Of a stretch of 39,407 nt of DNA, positions 8,881-18,882 are shown piece by piece. Origin of the DNA: Solirubrobacterales bacterium (lineage in GTDB: Bacteria; Actinomycetota; Thermoleophilia; Solirubrobacterales; 70-9). The translations under genes were made by a program, and so were the position numbers. Location: contig JAGQUT010000018.1 in the NCBI GenBank assembly GCA_020438355.1, forward strand, positions 1-39,407, read 5' to 3'. The notes beneath the pieces are model-generated. The model had not been told where the DNA came from, ran no database searches, and was given only the letters and a program-made list of their open reading frames with translations. Numbering within the stretch: the stretch's first letter is position 1; every line of letters begins with the position of its first letter.

Positions 8881-10503
8881 GTGAGTGAATCTCTCCGCGA
8901 TCCAGTTGAACGCCTCTCCTCGGCCGTCGCAACCGTGGCCCGGCGGATGGCTGGCAACGACGAGCTGAGCCCCGCGCTCGATCCGTCGCCCCGGCCGGAA
9001 ATGGGCGACTACTCGACAAATGCGGCGATGATGCTGGCCGGACCCCTCGGGCGGCCGCCGCGAGAGATAGCGGCCGAACTCGCTGCGTCGATCGAGGCAG
9101 AGCTGGGTGCCGCGCTCGAGAAGACCGAGATCGCGGGACCCGGCTTCATCAACCTGTTTCTCGGAAATGCCTGGTACCGGCAGGCAACGGCCGACATGGC
9201 CGGAACCGGCGGAGCGACAGTGCCTCCGGTGGGTGACCCCGAGCGGATAATCGTCGAGTTCGTTTCTGCCAACCCGACCGGACCTCTGACCGCAGCGTCG
9301 GGCCGCCACGCTGCCTACGGTGACGCGCTCTCCCGGTTGCTCGCAGAGTCCGGTCATCAGGTGACCACCGAGTACTACGTCAACGACGGGGGAACGCAGG
9401 TCGAGAACTTTGCCGCATCGATCGCAGCGAGGATGAATGGCGAGGAGCCCCCAGAAGACGGTTACCAGGGCACGTATGTCAACGAACTCGCCGAAAGGGC
9501 CCGCGCCGAGGGTCACGAAGCCGACGACCTCGAACGGCTCGCGGTAACCGGAGTCGAGTGGATGGTCGAGGGTATTCGCGGTTCGCTCGAGAACTTCGGT
9601 GTCCGGATGGACGACTTCTTTTCCGAGCGTTCCCTTTATGAGGACAACCTCGTCGACCGGGGCATCGCCAGGCTGCGGGCTGCCGGTCACGTGTTCGAAG
9701 AAGACGGTGCCGTCTGGCTCCGCACCACGGACTTCGGCGATGACAAGGACCGGGTGCTGATCCGCTCCACCGGCGAGGTCACTTATTTCGGTGCCGATGT
9801 CGCCTACCACGTGGACAAGATCGAGCGTGGCAATGACCGCCTTATCGACGTGCTCGGTGCCGACCATCACGGCTACGTCGCCCGAATGGCCGCCGCGATC
9901 CAGTCGCTGGAAGGCGACAAGGCCGAGTTCGAGGCACAGATCATGCAGCTGATCCACCTTGTCGAGGGCGGTCAGCGGACCAAGATGTCCAAGCGCGCCG
10001 GTGACATCGTCACCCTCGACGAACTGACCGCGGACATCGGGGTGGACGCCGCGCGGTGGTTCCTGCTCCAGCGCAGCCACGACCGCACGATCGACCTTGA
10101 TCTCGACCTGGCCCGAAGCCAGTCATCCGACAATCCCGTCTACTACGTCCAGTACGCCCACGCCCGGATCCGGAGCATTCTCCGAAAGGCGGCCGACGAG
10201 GGTTCCGGCGGGGGAGATCCGCTTGCCGCGCCGGTCGACCCTTCCGAGAAACTGCTGGTGGCCAAGTTGCTCGCCTTCCCGGCAGAAGTTCACGAGGCGG
10301 CGGCCAAGCGCGCACCTCACCGGATCTGCGCTTATGCGACTGACGTCGCGGCCGCATTCCACGCGTTCTACCGGGACTGCCAGGTCGTGGGAGCCGAAGG
10401 CGACGGCGTCGAAGCCGCCCGGGTTCAGCTCTGCGACGTCACCGGGGCTACCATCCGGCGCTCCCTCGGTCTGCTCGGGATCTCCGCTCCGGACTCGATG
10501 TAA
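8881..10503 (+). CDS. argS: Arginyl-tRNA synthetase with a divergent HIGH motif
   Basis: Charges tRNA-Arg; class I aminoacyl-tRNA synthetase. The 540 residues include the N-terminal Add-1-like domain, the catalytic Rossmann fold beginning EFVSANPTGPL, the KMSK loop TKMSKRAG (Lys368-Lys371), a DALR anticodon-binding domain, and the usual C-terminus LGLLGISAPDSM. The segment that normally reads HVGH or HIGH is TAAS (137-140), so both catalytic histidines are missing; the sequence on either side is intact. The start is GTG at 8881, because the frame has no better upstream codon. It is the only arginyl-tRNA synthetase gene in the window. Confidence 0.95.
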   Translation: MSESLRDPVERLSSAVATVARRMAGNDELSPALDPSPRPEMGDYSTNAAMMLAGPLGRPPREIAAELAASIEAELGAALEKTEIAGPGFINLFLGNAWYRQATADMAGTGGATVPPVGDPERIIVEFVSANPTGPLTAASGRHAAYGDALSRLLAESGHQVTTEYYVNDGGTQVENFAASIAARMNGEEPPEDGYQGTYVNELAERARAEGHEADDLERLAVTGVEWMVEGIRGSLENFGVRMDDFFSERSLYEDNLVDRGIARLRAAGHVFEEDGAVWLRTTDFGDDKDRVLIRSTGEVTYFGADVAYHVDKIERGNDRLIDVLGADHHGYVARMAAAIQSLEGDKAEFEAQIMQLIHLVEGGQRTKMSKRAGDIVTLDELTADIGVDAARWFLLQRSHDRTIDLDLDLARSQSSDNPVYYVQYAHARIRSILRKAADEGSGGGDPLAAPVDPSEKLLVAKLLAFPAEVHEAAAKRAPHRICAYATDVAAAFHAFYRDCQVVGAEGDGVEAARVQLCDVTGATIRRSLGLLGISAPDSM

Positions 10504-10515
10504 CCGGACACCCGG

Positions 10516-10977
10516 TCAGAGATCGAAGCGGGCCATATCCTGGTCGAGCCGTTCGTCTTCCTCGCGGCTCGGACCGGATTCCGTCTGTTCCTCATCAGGA
10601 CCGGGTCGACGTCGACGCCAGGCGACGATCGCCCAGATGACACCGATCGCCGCCAGGCCGAAGCCGATAACCGGTACCGCGTAGGCCCAGACATCGATCC
10701 CGCGATTCTCGGGCATGGCAAGTACCTGACCTCCGTACTCGGCCACAAGGGCGTCCTTGATCTCTTCCTTGTCCTTGCCCTGGTCGATCAGCTTCCGGAT
10801 GAAGACCCGCTGACGCTCGGCGGCAGGAGAGTGGGAGAGACCGAGCAGGGTGCCGCAGACCGGGCACATGACCTCGTCCTCGATCTCGGGAAGACTTGCC
10901 TGTGGCTCGGCGGCAATCGCCATCGTGGGGCCGGCGAAGGCGAGCAGGAGGGTGATCAGGATCGCCAGGCGTTTCAT
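10516..10977 (-). CDS. ccmH: Cytochrome c maturation protein CcmH
   Basis: Thiol-redox protein of System I cytochrome c biogenesis that reduces or presents the apocytochrome CXXCH cysteines for haem attachment. N-terminal signal sequence (MKRLAILITLLLAFAGPTMAIA), then the diagnostic CPVC motif (Cys38, Cys41) followed by GTLLGLSHSPAAERQR, a membrane helix (VIGFGLAAIGVIWAIVAW) and a charged tail. The 153 residues are typical of the short CcmH. Its ATG overlaps the ccmG stop by one base (TGATG). It is convergent with argS, 12 bases apart. Confidence 0.93.
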   Translation of the reverse strand: MKRLAILITLLLAFAGPTMAIAAEPQASLPEIEDEVMCPVCGTLLGLSHSPAAERQRVFIRKLIDQGKDKEEIKDALVAEYGGQVLAMPENRGIDVWAYAVPVIGFGLAAIGVIWAIVAWRRRRPGPDEEQTESGPSREEDERLDQDMARFDL

Positions 10978-11528
10978 CAGGAGCTGCCTTCCGTTTCACC
11001 CGGGCTGGCAGCGTCATCCAGGGCCGGGCTGGCGAAGGCCTCGATCGCCGCCTCGTCCTTGAACGGGCCGGGGTAGTGGGCGACCAGGTTTCCCTCCGGA
11101 TCGATCAGGAAAGACTCGGGCACACCGGTCGTCTTCAGCTCCCCGTCCGTGTAGTCACCGCTGGCATCCCGGAACTGGGGGTACTCGATGTTGAACTCCC
11201 GCAGGAAGGCAAGCGCGTCGCCGTTGAGGTCTTTGGTGTCGATCCCGACAACGGCAATCTGGTCCCGGTTGGCCTCCTCGAAACGGTCAAGCGCCGGCGA
11301 CTCCTCCTTGCAGGGTCCACACCACGAAGCCCAGACGTTGAGAAGCACCCACTGGCCCCGGAAATCCTCGATGGAGCCCTCACCGCCTTCGGGCAGGGTG
11401 GGCAGCGTGGCGACCGGAACGGGTTCGCCAATGGCCAGGCTCGAATCGCCCTTCTTGACAAGTCCCCACACGAGGAAGCCCAGCAGGGCTGCGATGCAGA
11501 GGACAACGATGCCGGTTCGCCAGTTCAC
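10977..11528 (-). CDS. ccmG: Thioredoxin-like cytochrome c maturation protein CcmG/TlpA
   Basis: Membrane-anchored thiol-disulfide oxidoreductase that supplies electrons to CcmH and the apocytochrome outside the membrane. One N-terminal helix (TGIVVLCIAALLGFLVWGLV) is followed by a thioredoxin fold with the active site WASWCGPC (Cys70, Cys73), the conserved GVPESFLIDPEG cis-proline segment, and an acidic tail. The 183 residues fit DsbE/CcmG. Start at GTG 11528. It is translationally coupled to ccmH and is divergent from the tRNA-Gly gene. Confidence 0.92.
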   Translation of the reverse strand: MNWRTGIVVLCIAALLGFLVWGLVKKGDSSLAIGEPVPVATLPTLPEGGEGSIEDFRGQWVLLNVWASWCGPCKEESPALDRFEEANRDQIAVVGIDTKDLNGDALAFLREFNIEYPQFRDASGDYTDGELKTTGVPESFLIDPEGNLVAHYPGPFKDEAAIEAFASPALDDAASPGETEGSS

Positions 11529-11642
11529 TTCAACATCGATTATGGAGAACGGGACCTTTCGGCTGCGCTCCGACCGGCTTTGCGGCCTCGTTCAGCCGGC
11601 GAACCGGGTGCGTCGCGACGGGGTAAGGTTCCAAGCCGCTTC

Positions 11643-11715
11643 GCGGACGTAGCTCAGTTGGTAGAGCGCGAGCTTCCCAAGCTCGAGGTCGCGGGTTCGA
11701 GACCCGTCGTCCGCT
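11643..11715 (+). tRNA. tRNA-Gly (anticodon CCC)
   Basis: A full cloverleaf can be drawn: acceptor GCGGACG/CGTCCGC, D arm GCTC...GAGC, anticodon stem CGAGC/GCTCG with loop TTCCCAA (anticodon CCC, reading GGG), T arm GCGGG-TTCGAGA-CCCGT, and discriminator T73 as usual for bacterial tRNA-Gly. CCA is not encoded. The gene is followed after one base by the start codon of the glycosyltransferase. Confidence 0.97.
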
Positions 11716-11716
11716 T

Positions 11717-12757
11717 TTGACCGAATCCCGTCAACCGACTCTTTCGGTCGTGATCGTGGCCTACAACTCGGGCTCCGAACTGACCAGAACCCTGCCCGCG
11801 CTGGCCGGGGAGGTCCAGCCGGGTGACGAGGTCATCGTTGTCGACAACGGTTCGTCGGGTTCTCCCCGTGAACTGGTCGCCGGCCTGCTGCCCGAGGCAC
11901 GGGTGATCGAGATGGGAACCAACGCCGGCTTCACTGCTGCCACAAATCTGGGAGCCAGCGAAACGGCTGGTGACATCGTTCTGATGCTGAATCCCGACGC
12001 CATGCCGGAACCCGGCTTCGGGGATGCCATCAGGGAGCCGCATGCGACCCGGCCCGACTGGGGCGCATGGATGGCACTGGTCGCCTGCCACATCGACGGC
12101 CGGAAGGTAGTCAACTCCTGGGCGAACCCGGTTCACTTCACCGGCATCGCCTGGGCCGGCGGACATGGACGGCCCCTTTCCGAGGTCGGCGGTGAAGGCG
12201 ACATCCCGATCGCATCGGGAGCGGCCCTTGCGGTGCGGCGTGAGGTCTGGGAAGAGGTTGGCGGACTGCCGGAGGAGTTCTTTCTCTACCACGAGGACAT
12301 CGACATTTCGGTCCGGATCCAGGCGGCCGGCCGGCGGATCGGCCTTCAGCCCGCCGCGGTCGTCGATCACGACTATGACTTTCACTCCAACGACCGGAAG
12401 TGGTTCTGGCTGGAGCGAAACCGGATCGCGATGGTGATCCGGAATTACCCCGGGCCCCTGCTGGCCCTGGTCAGCCCTGCCCTTCTCGCGACCGAGCTTG
12501 TGCTCCTGCTCGTGAGCGCGAAACAGGGGTGGGTCGGCGCGAAACTGAAGTCCTACCGGGACCTGATCGGTTGGCTTCCGCGCCTGCGCGGGGAGCGTCA
12601 CGAGATCCAGGCCGCCCGCCGCATCACGGCAAGCGAGTTTGCCGACCTGCTGACTCCGGACCTTGATTCACAGCTGATCCCGGCCTTCGCAAGGAAAGGA
12701 CTGGTCCGGGGTCTCCTGAGGGCCTACTGGAAGGCTGTCAGGGCAATTCTCCGTTAG
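11717..12757 (+). CDS. Family 2 glycosyltransferase (rhamnosyltransferase-like)
   Basis: Transfers a nucleotide-sugar residue, probably in cell-wall or surface polysaccharide synthesis. GT-A fold: LSVVIVAYNSG at the N-terminus, VVDNGSSG, an NPDA motif in place of DxD, ASGAALAVRREVWEEVGG, and EDIDISVRIQAAGRR, all typical of the GT2 rhamnosyltransferase group. The C-terminal third holds a hydrophobic segment (LLALVSPALLATELVLLLVSAKQ) that may touch the membrane. The start must be TTG at 11717, because the next in-frame GTG lies inside the first beta strand. That codon is one base past tRNA-Gly, leaving no room for an ordinary leader. Confidence 0.88.
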   Translation: MTESRQPTLSVVIVAYNSGSELTRTLPALAGEVQPGDEVIVVDNGSSGSPRELVAGLLPEARVIEMGTNAGFTAATNLGASETAGDIVLMLNPDAMPEPGFGDAIREPHATRPDWGAWMALVACHIDGRKVVNSWANPVHFTGIAWAGGHGRPLSEVGGEGDIPIASGAALAVRREVWEEVGGLPEEFFLYHEDIDISVRIQAAGRRIGLQPAAVVDHDYDFHSNDRKWFWLERNRIAMVIRNYPGPLLALVSPALLATELVLLLVSAKQGWVGAKLKSYRDLIGWLPRLRGERHEIQAARRITASEFADLLTPDLDSQLIPAFARKGLVRGLLRAYWKAVRAILR

Positions 12758-12774
12758 AGCCCCGGTCGGGTCGG

Positions 12775-13479
12775 CTACAGCGACTGGGTGATCGGGCGGA
12801 CCAGGATCTCGTTGATGTCGACTCCGGGCGGCTGGTCGAGGGCAAACTCGATCGTGCGGGCGATGTCCTCGTCGGACAGGGCGGAATCACCCGGCCGGTT
12901 CTCGAAGAAGTCCGTGTCGACCATTCCCGGTTCGATCAGGGTGACCTTGATCTTCCTGCCGTCTTCGCTGTTTCGCAGCTCCTGGCGGAGTGCCTCGCCG
13001 ATCGCCGTGGCGGCGAACTTGGAGGCCGAGTAGAGCGAGCCGGGCAGAACCCGGCGGCCGGCGATCGAGCTGGTCACGATGAAGTGGCCTTCGCCCCGCT
13101 CGAGTAGGTGAGGGAGGGTGGAACGGATGGTCAGGGCCGGACCGAGAACGTTGGTCAGCACCATGGATTTCCAGTGTTCGGGGGACTCCTCAAGGAAACC
13201 GCGTGTGGCGCCGAAGCCCGCGTTGGCGAAAACCTCGTCGATCCGGCCGAAAGCTTCAAGCGAAGCGGCAGTCATGGTCTCGACCTGATCCCACTCGCCA
13301 ACGTCGCAGCCGACCACGAGGGCCCGCTCCGGACCGCCGAGCTCGGCAGAAAGTTCCTCCAGCGGCTCGACCCTCCGGCCGGCCAGAACCAGCTTTCTCC
13401 GGCCTGCCATCAGCCGGGCAGTGGCCCTGCCGATGCCGCTGCTTGCGCCCGTGATCAGGAGTACTTTTTCGTCGCTCAT
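12775..13479 (-). CDS. Short-chain dehydrogenase/reductase
   Basis: NAD(P)-dependent oxidoreductase of the classical SDR family, 234 residues. The cofactor motif TGASSGIG is near residue 10; an NAG motif follows in VFANAGFG; the catalytic Ser lies in VTSSIAGR and the Tyr-Lys pair in YSASK. The Arg after the cofactor motif and in AGRR suggests NADP(H) preference. The substrate is unknown. The gene is divergent from ccmE, with 60 bases between the starts, and it separates the two halves of the ccm cluster. Confidence 0.92.
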   Translation of the reverse strand: MSDEKVLLITGASSGIGRATARLMAGRRKLVLAGRRVEPLEELSAELGGPERALVVGCDVGEWDQVETMTAASLEAFGRIDEVFANAGFGATRGFLEESPEHWKSMVLTNVLGPALTIRSTLPHLLERGEGHFIVTSSIAGRRVLPGSLYSASKFAATAIGEALRQELRNSEDGRKIKVTLIEPGMVDTDFFENRPGDSALSDEDIARTIEFALDQPPGVDINEILVRPITQSL

Positions 13480-13539
13480 GCTCCGATTGTGGCAGGGGGA
13501 TGCCGCCGACGGTCAAGGCCTGCAATAATCCCTCTCGAT

Positions 13540-13933
13540 ATGGACGTACAGCGCAAGCGGCAGGTGCGCCTGTTTGTGGCCCTGGGGGCGGCCCTTCTAC
13601 TGGCCACCGGACTCATCTACACCTCTTTCAACGCCTCCTCTGAGGCGAGGCTGCCGAGTGAGCTGACCGATGCAGTGCCTGGGAAGAGCTACCAGATGGT
13701 CGGCCGCGTAATGCACAACTCGGTGAAGGAAACCGAGGGTGGCATCAACTTCAGGATGCGCGACCCTGACGGCTCTGGCGAGCCGATCAAGGTCATCTAC
13801 ACCGGCCAGGTTCCGGACCCCTTCCGTGAAGGCAGGGACGTCATGGTTACCGGCGAGGTGAAGAACGGGGTTTTCGTGGGGGACGAAGACACACTGACGA
13901 CCAAGTGCCCCTCGAAATTCTCGGAGAAGCGGG

Positions 13934-13941
<8 letters not shown>
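13540..13941 (+). CDS. ccmE: Cytochrome c maturation haem chaperone CcmE (Cys-type, CXXXF)
   Basis: Binds haem covalently and carries it to CcmF. The 133 residues start at the ATG at 13540 (MDVQRKRQVRLFVALG); the open frame extends further upstream, but there it is the antisense of the SDR gene. One N-terminal membrane helix precedes an OB-fold beta-barrel (YQMVGRVMHNSV, INFRMRDPDG, IKVIYTGQVPDPFREGRDVMVTGEV). Proteobacterial CcmE uses His in HXXXY; here the matching position is Cys123 in CPSKF, the Cys-type variant, but with Phe127 instead of Tyr. The stop codon lies inside the proposed start of ccmF. Confidence 0.92.
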
Positions 13942-16107
<2,166 letters not shown>

Positions 16108-16111
<4 letters not shown>

Positions 16112-16386
16112 CCGTGGTCTGGTTCCTGATCCTCGCGATTCTTGTAGGCACCTTCGTCTCGATGCCTTTCTGGCGGAACCGCGGTGCCTCGACGACCGAG
16201 GACCCCGAGATTGCGGCCCTCGAGGCGGCGAGAGAAGCCAAGTACCGCGAGATCCGCGATGCCGAGATGGACCGTGAGTCGGGCAAGCTTTCCGAGGAGG
16301 ATTTTGCCGAGCTGGACGCGGAACTGAGGAAGGAGGCGGTCGCGATCCTTGACCGTCTCGAGGCGCTCAAGGGCAAAGAAAGCTAG
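16108..16386 (+). CDS. ccmI: Short CcmI-like cytochrome c biogenesis protein
   Basis: Small membrane protein of 92 residues: one N-terminal helix (TVVWFLILAILVGTFVSMPFW), then a charged helical segment EAAREAKYREIRDAEMDRESGKLSEEDFAELDAELRKEA. This matches the N-terminal module of CcmI/CycH; the TPR part that binds apocytochrome in Proteobacteria is missing. The ATG at 16108 overlaps the ccmF stop (ATGA), which is preferred over an upstream codon at 16072 inside ccmF. It closes the ccmE-ccmF-ccmI unit. Confidence 0.8.
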
Positions 16387-16398
16387 AATCGGACTCCG

Positions 16399-16623
16399 AT
16401 GTACACGATCATGGCCATCATTCAGGTCCTCCTTTCGGTCCTCCTCATTCTTCTGGTGCTCCTGCACTCGGGGAAGGACGCGGGACTTTCCGGTGCTTTC
16501 GGCATCGGCGGTGGCGGCAGCTCGATCGGTGGCGGTTCAATGGTCGAGCAGAACCTGACCCGCGCCACGGTCGTGACCGGCATCCTGTTCGCGCTGAACA
16601 CGATCCTCCTGATCAAGCTCTAG
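16399..16623 (+). CDS. secG: Preprotein translocase subunit SecG
   Basis: Accessory subunit of the SecYEG protein-export channel. The 74 residues have the standard two-helix layout: MYTIMAIIQVLLSVLLILLVLLHSGK, then the conserved loop GLSGAFGIGGGGSSIGGGSMVEQNLTRAT, and a second helix (VVTGILFALNTILLIKL). The ATG at 16399 is preceded by TAGAAT nine bases away, which may be a -10 element. A small hairpin with T-rich sequence follows the gene. Confidence 0.95.
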   Translation: MYTIMAIIQVLLSVLLILLVLLHSGKDAGLSGAFGIGGGGSSIGGGSMVEQNLTRATVVTGILFALNTILLIKL

Positions 16624-16655
16624 TTCACCGACCGGACAGCCGGGCGCTGGACAGT

Positions 16656-16680
16656 CGCCGCTTCAGCGGTTTAGTTTTTC
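16656..16680 (+). terminator. Weak hairpin with T-rich tail after secG
   Basis: CCGC-TTCA-GCGG at 16658-16669 is followed by TTTAGTTTTT. The stem is only four pairs, but the T tract and the position 35 bases after the secG stop fit an intrinsic terminator. The T tract runs almost to the ATG of the next gene. Confidence 0.5.
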
Positions 16681-16683
16681 TTC

Positions 16684-18846
16684 ATGGGAGCAGGGAGAGG
16701 GAACCCTTTTCTGGCGGGCGTTATCACCTGCTTTTCGTGCTGTCTGGTGCTGGCCTCTCCGGCCGCGGCGAACCCGGTCCTCAAAGCCGGGCCGGCCGGA
16801 GAAACCAGCGGAGGCTTCTGTGCGCCATCCCTGATCACACCCTCATATTCCCAACAGAGCGCCGGCGTCGAGCCCAAGGTGAACGACATCTTCTATCTCT
16901 CTTTGAGGATCGACCTGTCACTGGTCACCTTCGATTGCGCGAACGAGTTCTACTCGGTGCTGGCTGACCTTCCACCGAATGTGCAGACGGCGATCGGTGG
17001 CTCTGCGACCACCATTTGCCGGAGGTGGGGCATCAACGCGAACGGGCAACAGGTCAATGACCAGCGAGCCCAGGCCAATTGCCAAGCCAATCCGGCAGTC
17101 AATGGCAACGGTGAGTTTTCGATGCGGCCGGTCGCGAGTCCGGTGCTCCCGGACGTTGGCGGAGGGGCGGGCAGCTTCTGGTTTGCAGGCATCCGGTCAC
17201 CACAGGAGAGCCAGGTCTACGACCACGTTCAGCTGCTGGTTCCGATCAAGGCAACCGCAACCATGAGCAACCAGCCGATCAGCTTCGTCGTCTGTGCCAC
17301 CGGATCCAGTTGCGTCAACGTTTCGGTGCCCCTGACCGTCACTGCAGGTCCGGCCCAGGCGGATCCCCCGCTGATTTCACTTCCTGCGGCGGCTCAGACC
17401 ACCGCAGTCGGGGCGCGCGTCCCGTTCACGATCAACGATGTTGTGACGGGTTCCTCGTACTACATCAAGCTCGACACCAGCACGAACCCTGCCTTTCCGG
17501 CAAATACCACAGCCGGGAGGCCTTGCGGTCTCAGTAACGCCGTGGCCTACGGCACTAATACGAACTTGCCTTTCTCCGGATCAAGCACATTCGAGGCTCA
17601 GTACGGAGATCTCCAGACCGAGAACACCATCTGTTACCTGACCCCGGACACCACCTACAACTTCAAGGTATGCACCTCCAACCCGGCAACCATCTTTCCG
17701 TTCACGGATTTTCCCGGCTGCCAGACAACGACCTTCTCGACCGGAGCTGTCCAGGTCAGCCTTGAACTTCCAGCCGAGCCGCCCTTCCCGGCGGTACCGA
17801 CCGCGGCGGTCCGGGTCCTGGCGGGACACCCCGCCGGCACGGTCAAGGTTCAGGCGAAAACCTGGGCCGCGGCCGTGGGCGCCTTCTCAGATGTCACTAC
17901 ACCTGCCGCCGTATCGCAATCGACATCGAGTTCACCAGTTTCCAACCAGTCGGTATCCGGTCTCAACCAATGGCGGACTTACAACCTTCGGGGTTGCTTC
18001 ATCTCCGGTGCCCACCAGCCCTGTTCGACCGCTCTCGAGTACACGACGGGACATGCCACAACCGGCGACGCGACCGAAGTGACGCATCAGTCGGCGACCC
18101 TGTCAGGAACTGCGTCCTCCCCGAATCCGGCCCTCAACATGGCCATTCTCCTCTCCACTAACGACCCAGGCACCGCAGATCCGCGTCAGGTCATGAATTC
18201 GGCCGGTTCCGGTTCGACTGATGCCAACGGCACTGCGAACCCCAACACCCCGGCGTCGGCGACCCTTACCGGACTCCAGCCGGAAACCACCTACTTCTGG
18301 ACCGCCTGTTTCAACAATCCGGCCGCGCAACCCACACTCGAGAGCTGCGGGGCGGTCAAGACCTTCACCACATCGCAGGCGCCGACCTTCTGTGAGTTGA
18401 ACCCTTCGGATCCGACCTGTACGCCGGACCCCTGCGATGACAATCCGAACCTGCCTCAGTGCACCCCCGACCCCTGCGATGACACGCCGGCGCCGGAGTC
18501 CTGCAACTCGCCGCCTGCCAAGGCATCTCTCTCGATCGGCAATGTCACGCCGATCAAGGTCAAGCGCGGAACTCGAGGGAAACTCAGGGTTCCCGTGCGA
18601 AACAACTCGGACACCGACGCGCAACGGGTGAAACTGTGCCTGCGGCTGCCCGCGAGTTTCAAGGGTCGACTCAAACTGCCCGCCTGCCGGACCTTCGCCG
18701 TTCTGGCAGCCGGCAAATCATCCAGTCCGGCCATGGTTGTCAAAGCGCCCTCAAGGGCGAAGCCGGGGGTGGTCAAGCTGAAGGTCTCATTGAGCTGGAG
18801 TGAAGGTTCCAGGACCGGGCCGGCCCGAGTCACGGTTCGCAAATAG
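16684..18846 (+). CDS. Large secreted multidomain beta-sandwich protein with Cys-rich linker
   Basis: Predicted extracellular protein of 720 residues, no named family. Signal peptide MGAGRGNPFLAGVITCFSCCLVLASPAAAN. The middle contains at least two fibronectin type III-like segments (YGTNTNLPFSG to CYLTPDTTYNFKVCTSNP, and ATEVTHQSATLSGTASSPNPALN to LTGLQPETTYFWTACFNNP) with paired cysteines. A short linker at about 575-605 repeats PDPCDD twice. The C-terminal 110 residues (VTPIKVKRGTRGKLRVPVRN onward) resemble a CARDB-like adhesion domain. No sorting motif is seen, but the end is basic. No Shine-Dalgarno precedes the ATG. Confidence 0.82.
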   Translation: MGAGRGNPFLAGVITCFSCCLVLASPAAANPVLKAGPAGETSGGFCAPSLITPSYSQQSAGVEPKVNDIFYLSLRIDLSLVTFDCANEFYSVLADLPPNVQTAIGGSATTICRRWGINANGQQVNDQRAQANCQANPAVNGNGEFSMRPVASPVLPDVGGGAGSFWFAGIRSPQESQVYDHVQLLVPIKATATMSNQPISFVVCATGSSCVNVSVPLTVTAGPAQADPPLISLPAAAQTTAVGARVPFTINDVVTGSSYYIKLDTSTNPAFPANTTAGRPCGLSNAVAYGTNTNLPFSGSSTFEAQYGDLQTENTICYLTPDTTYNFKVCTSNPATIFPFTDFPGCQTTTFSTGAVQVSLELPAEPPFPAVPTAAVRVLAGHPAGTVKVQAKTWAAAVGAFSDVTTPAAVSQSTSSSPVSNQSVSGLNQWRTYNLRGCFISGAHQPCSTALEYTTGHATTGDATEVTHQSATLSGTASSPNPALNMAILLSTNDPGTADPRQVMNSAGSGSTDANGTANPNTPASATLTGLQPETTYFWTACFNNPAAQPTLESCGAVKTFTTSQAPTFCELNPSDPTCTPDPCDDNPNLPQCTPDPCDDTPAPESCNSPPAKASLSIGNVTPIKVKRGTRGKLRVPVRNNSDTDAQRVKLCLRLPASFKGRLKLPACRTFAVLAAGKSSSPAMVVKAPSRAKPGVVKLKVSLSWSEGSRTGPARVTVRK

Positions 18847-18869
18847 CGACGGGGTCGGGCCGCTTCCTC

Positions 18870-18875
18870 TAGGGT
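18870..18875 (+). promoter_or_regulatory. Putative -10 element, leaderless spacing
   Basis: TAGGGT lies 7 nt before the ATG at 18883 of the coiled-coil gene, and no clear ribosome binding site is present. Confidence 0.4.
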
Positions 18876-18882
18876 GCGCGCC

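Noticed and set aside
7558-10080. Very long minus-strand open frame (about 840 codons)
   Set aside because: It is antisense to the M48 protease, rlmH and argS, all of which show clear family motifs. High-GC codon use often keeps the opposite strand open. Its translation shows no recognisable domain.
11654-12601. Minus-strand frame of 315 codons overlapping tRNA-Gly
   Set aside because: It is antisense to the glycosyltransferase, and its start region runs through the tRNA.
13108-13539. N-terminal extension of the ccmE frame
   Set aside because: This part is antisense to the SDR gene and has no CcmE similarity. The ATG at 13540 gives the normal membrane helix at the N-terminus.
16650-16683. 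Promoter for the large secreted protein in the T-rich tract
   Set aside because: The tract fits the secG terminator better, and no convincing -35/-10 pair is seen. A leaderless start remains possible but unsupported.
17900-18600. Tandem DNA repeats in the secreted protein gene
   Set aside because: The repeats are at the protein level (PDPCDD, fibronectin-like segments) and only short at the DNA level, so I do not call a separate repeat feature.
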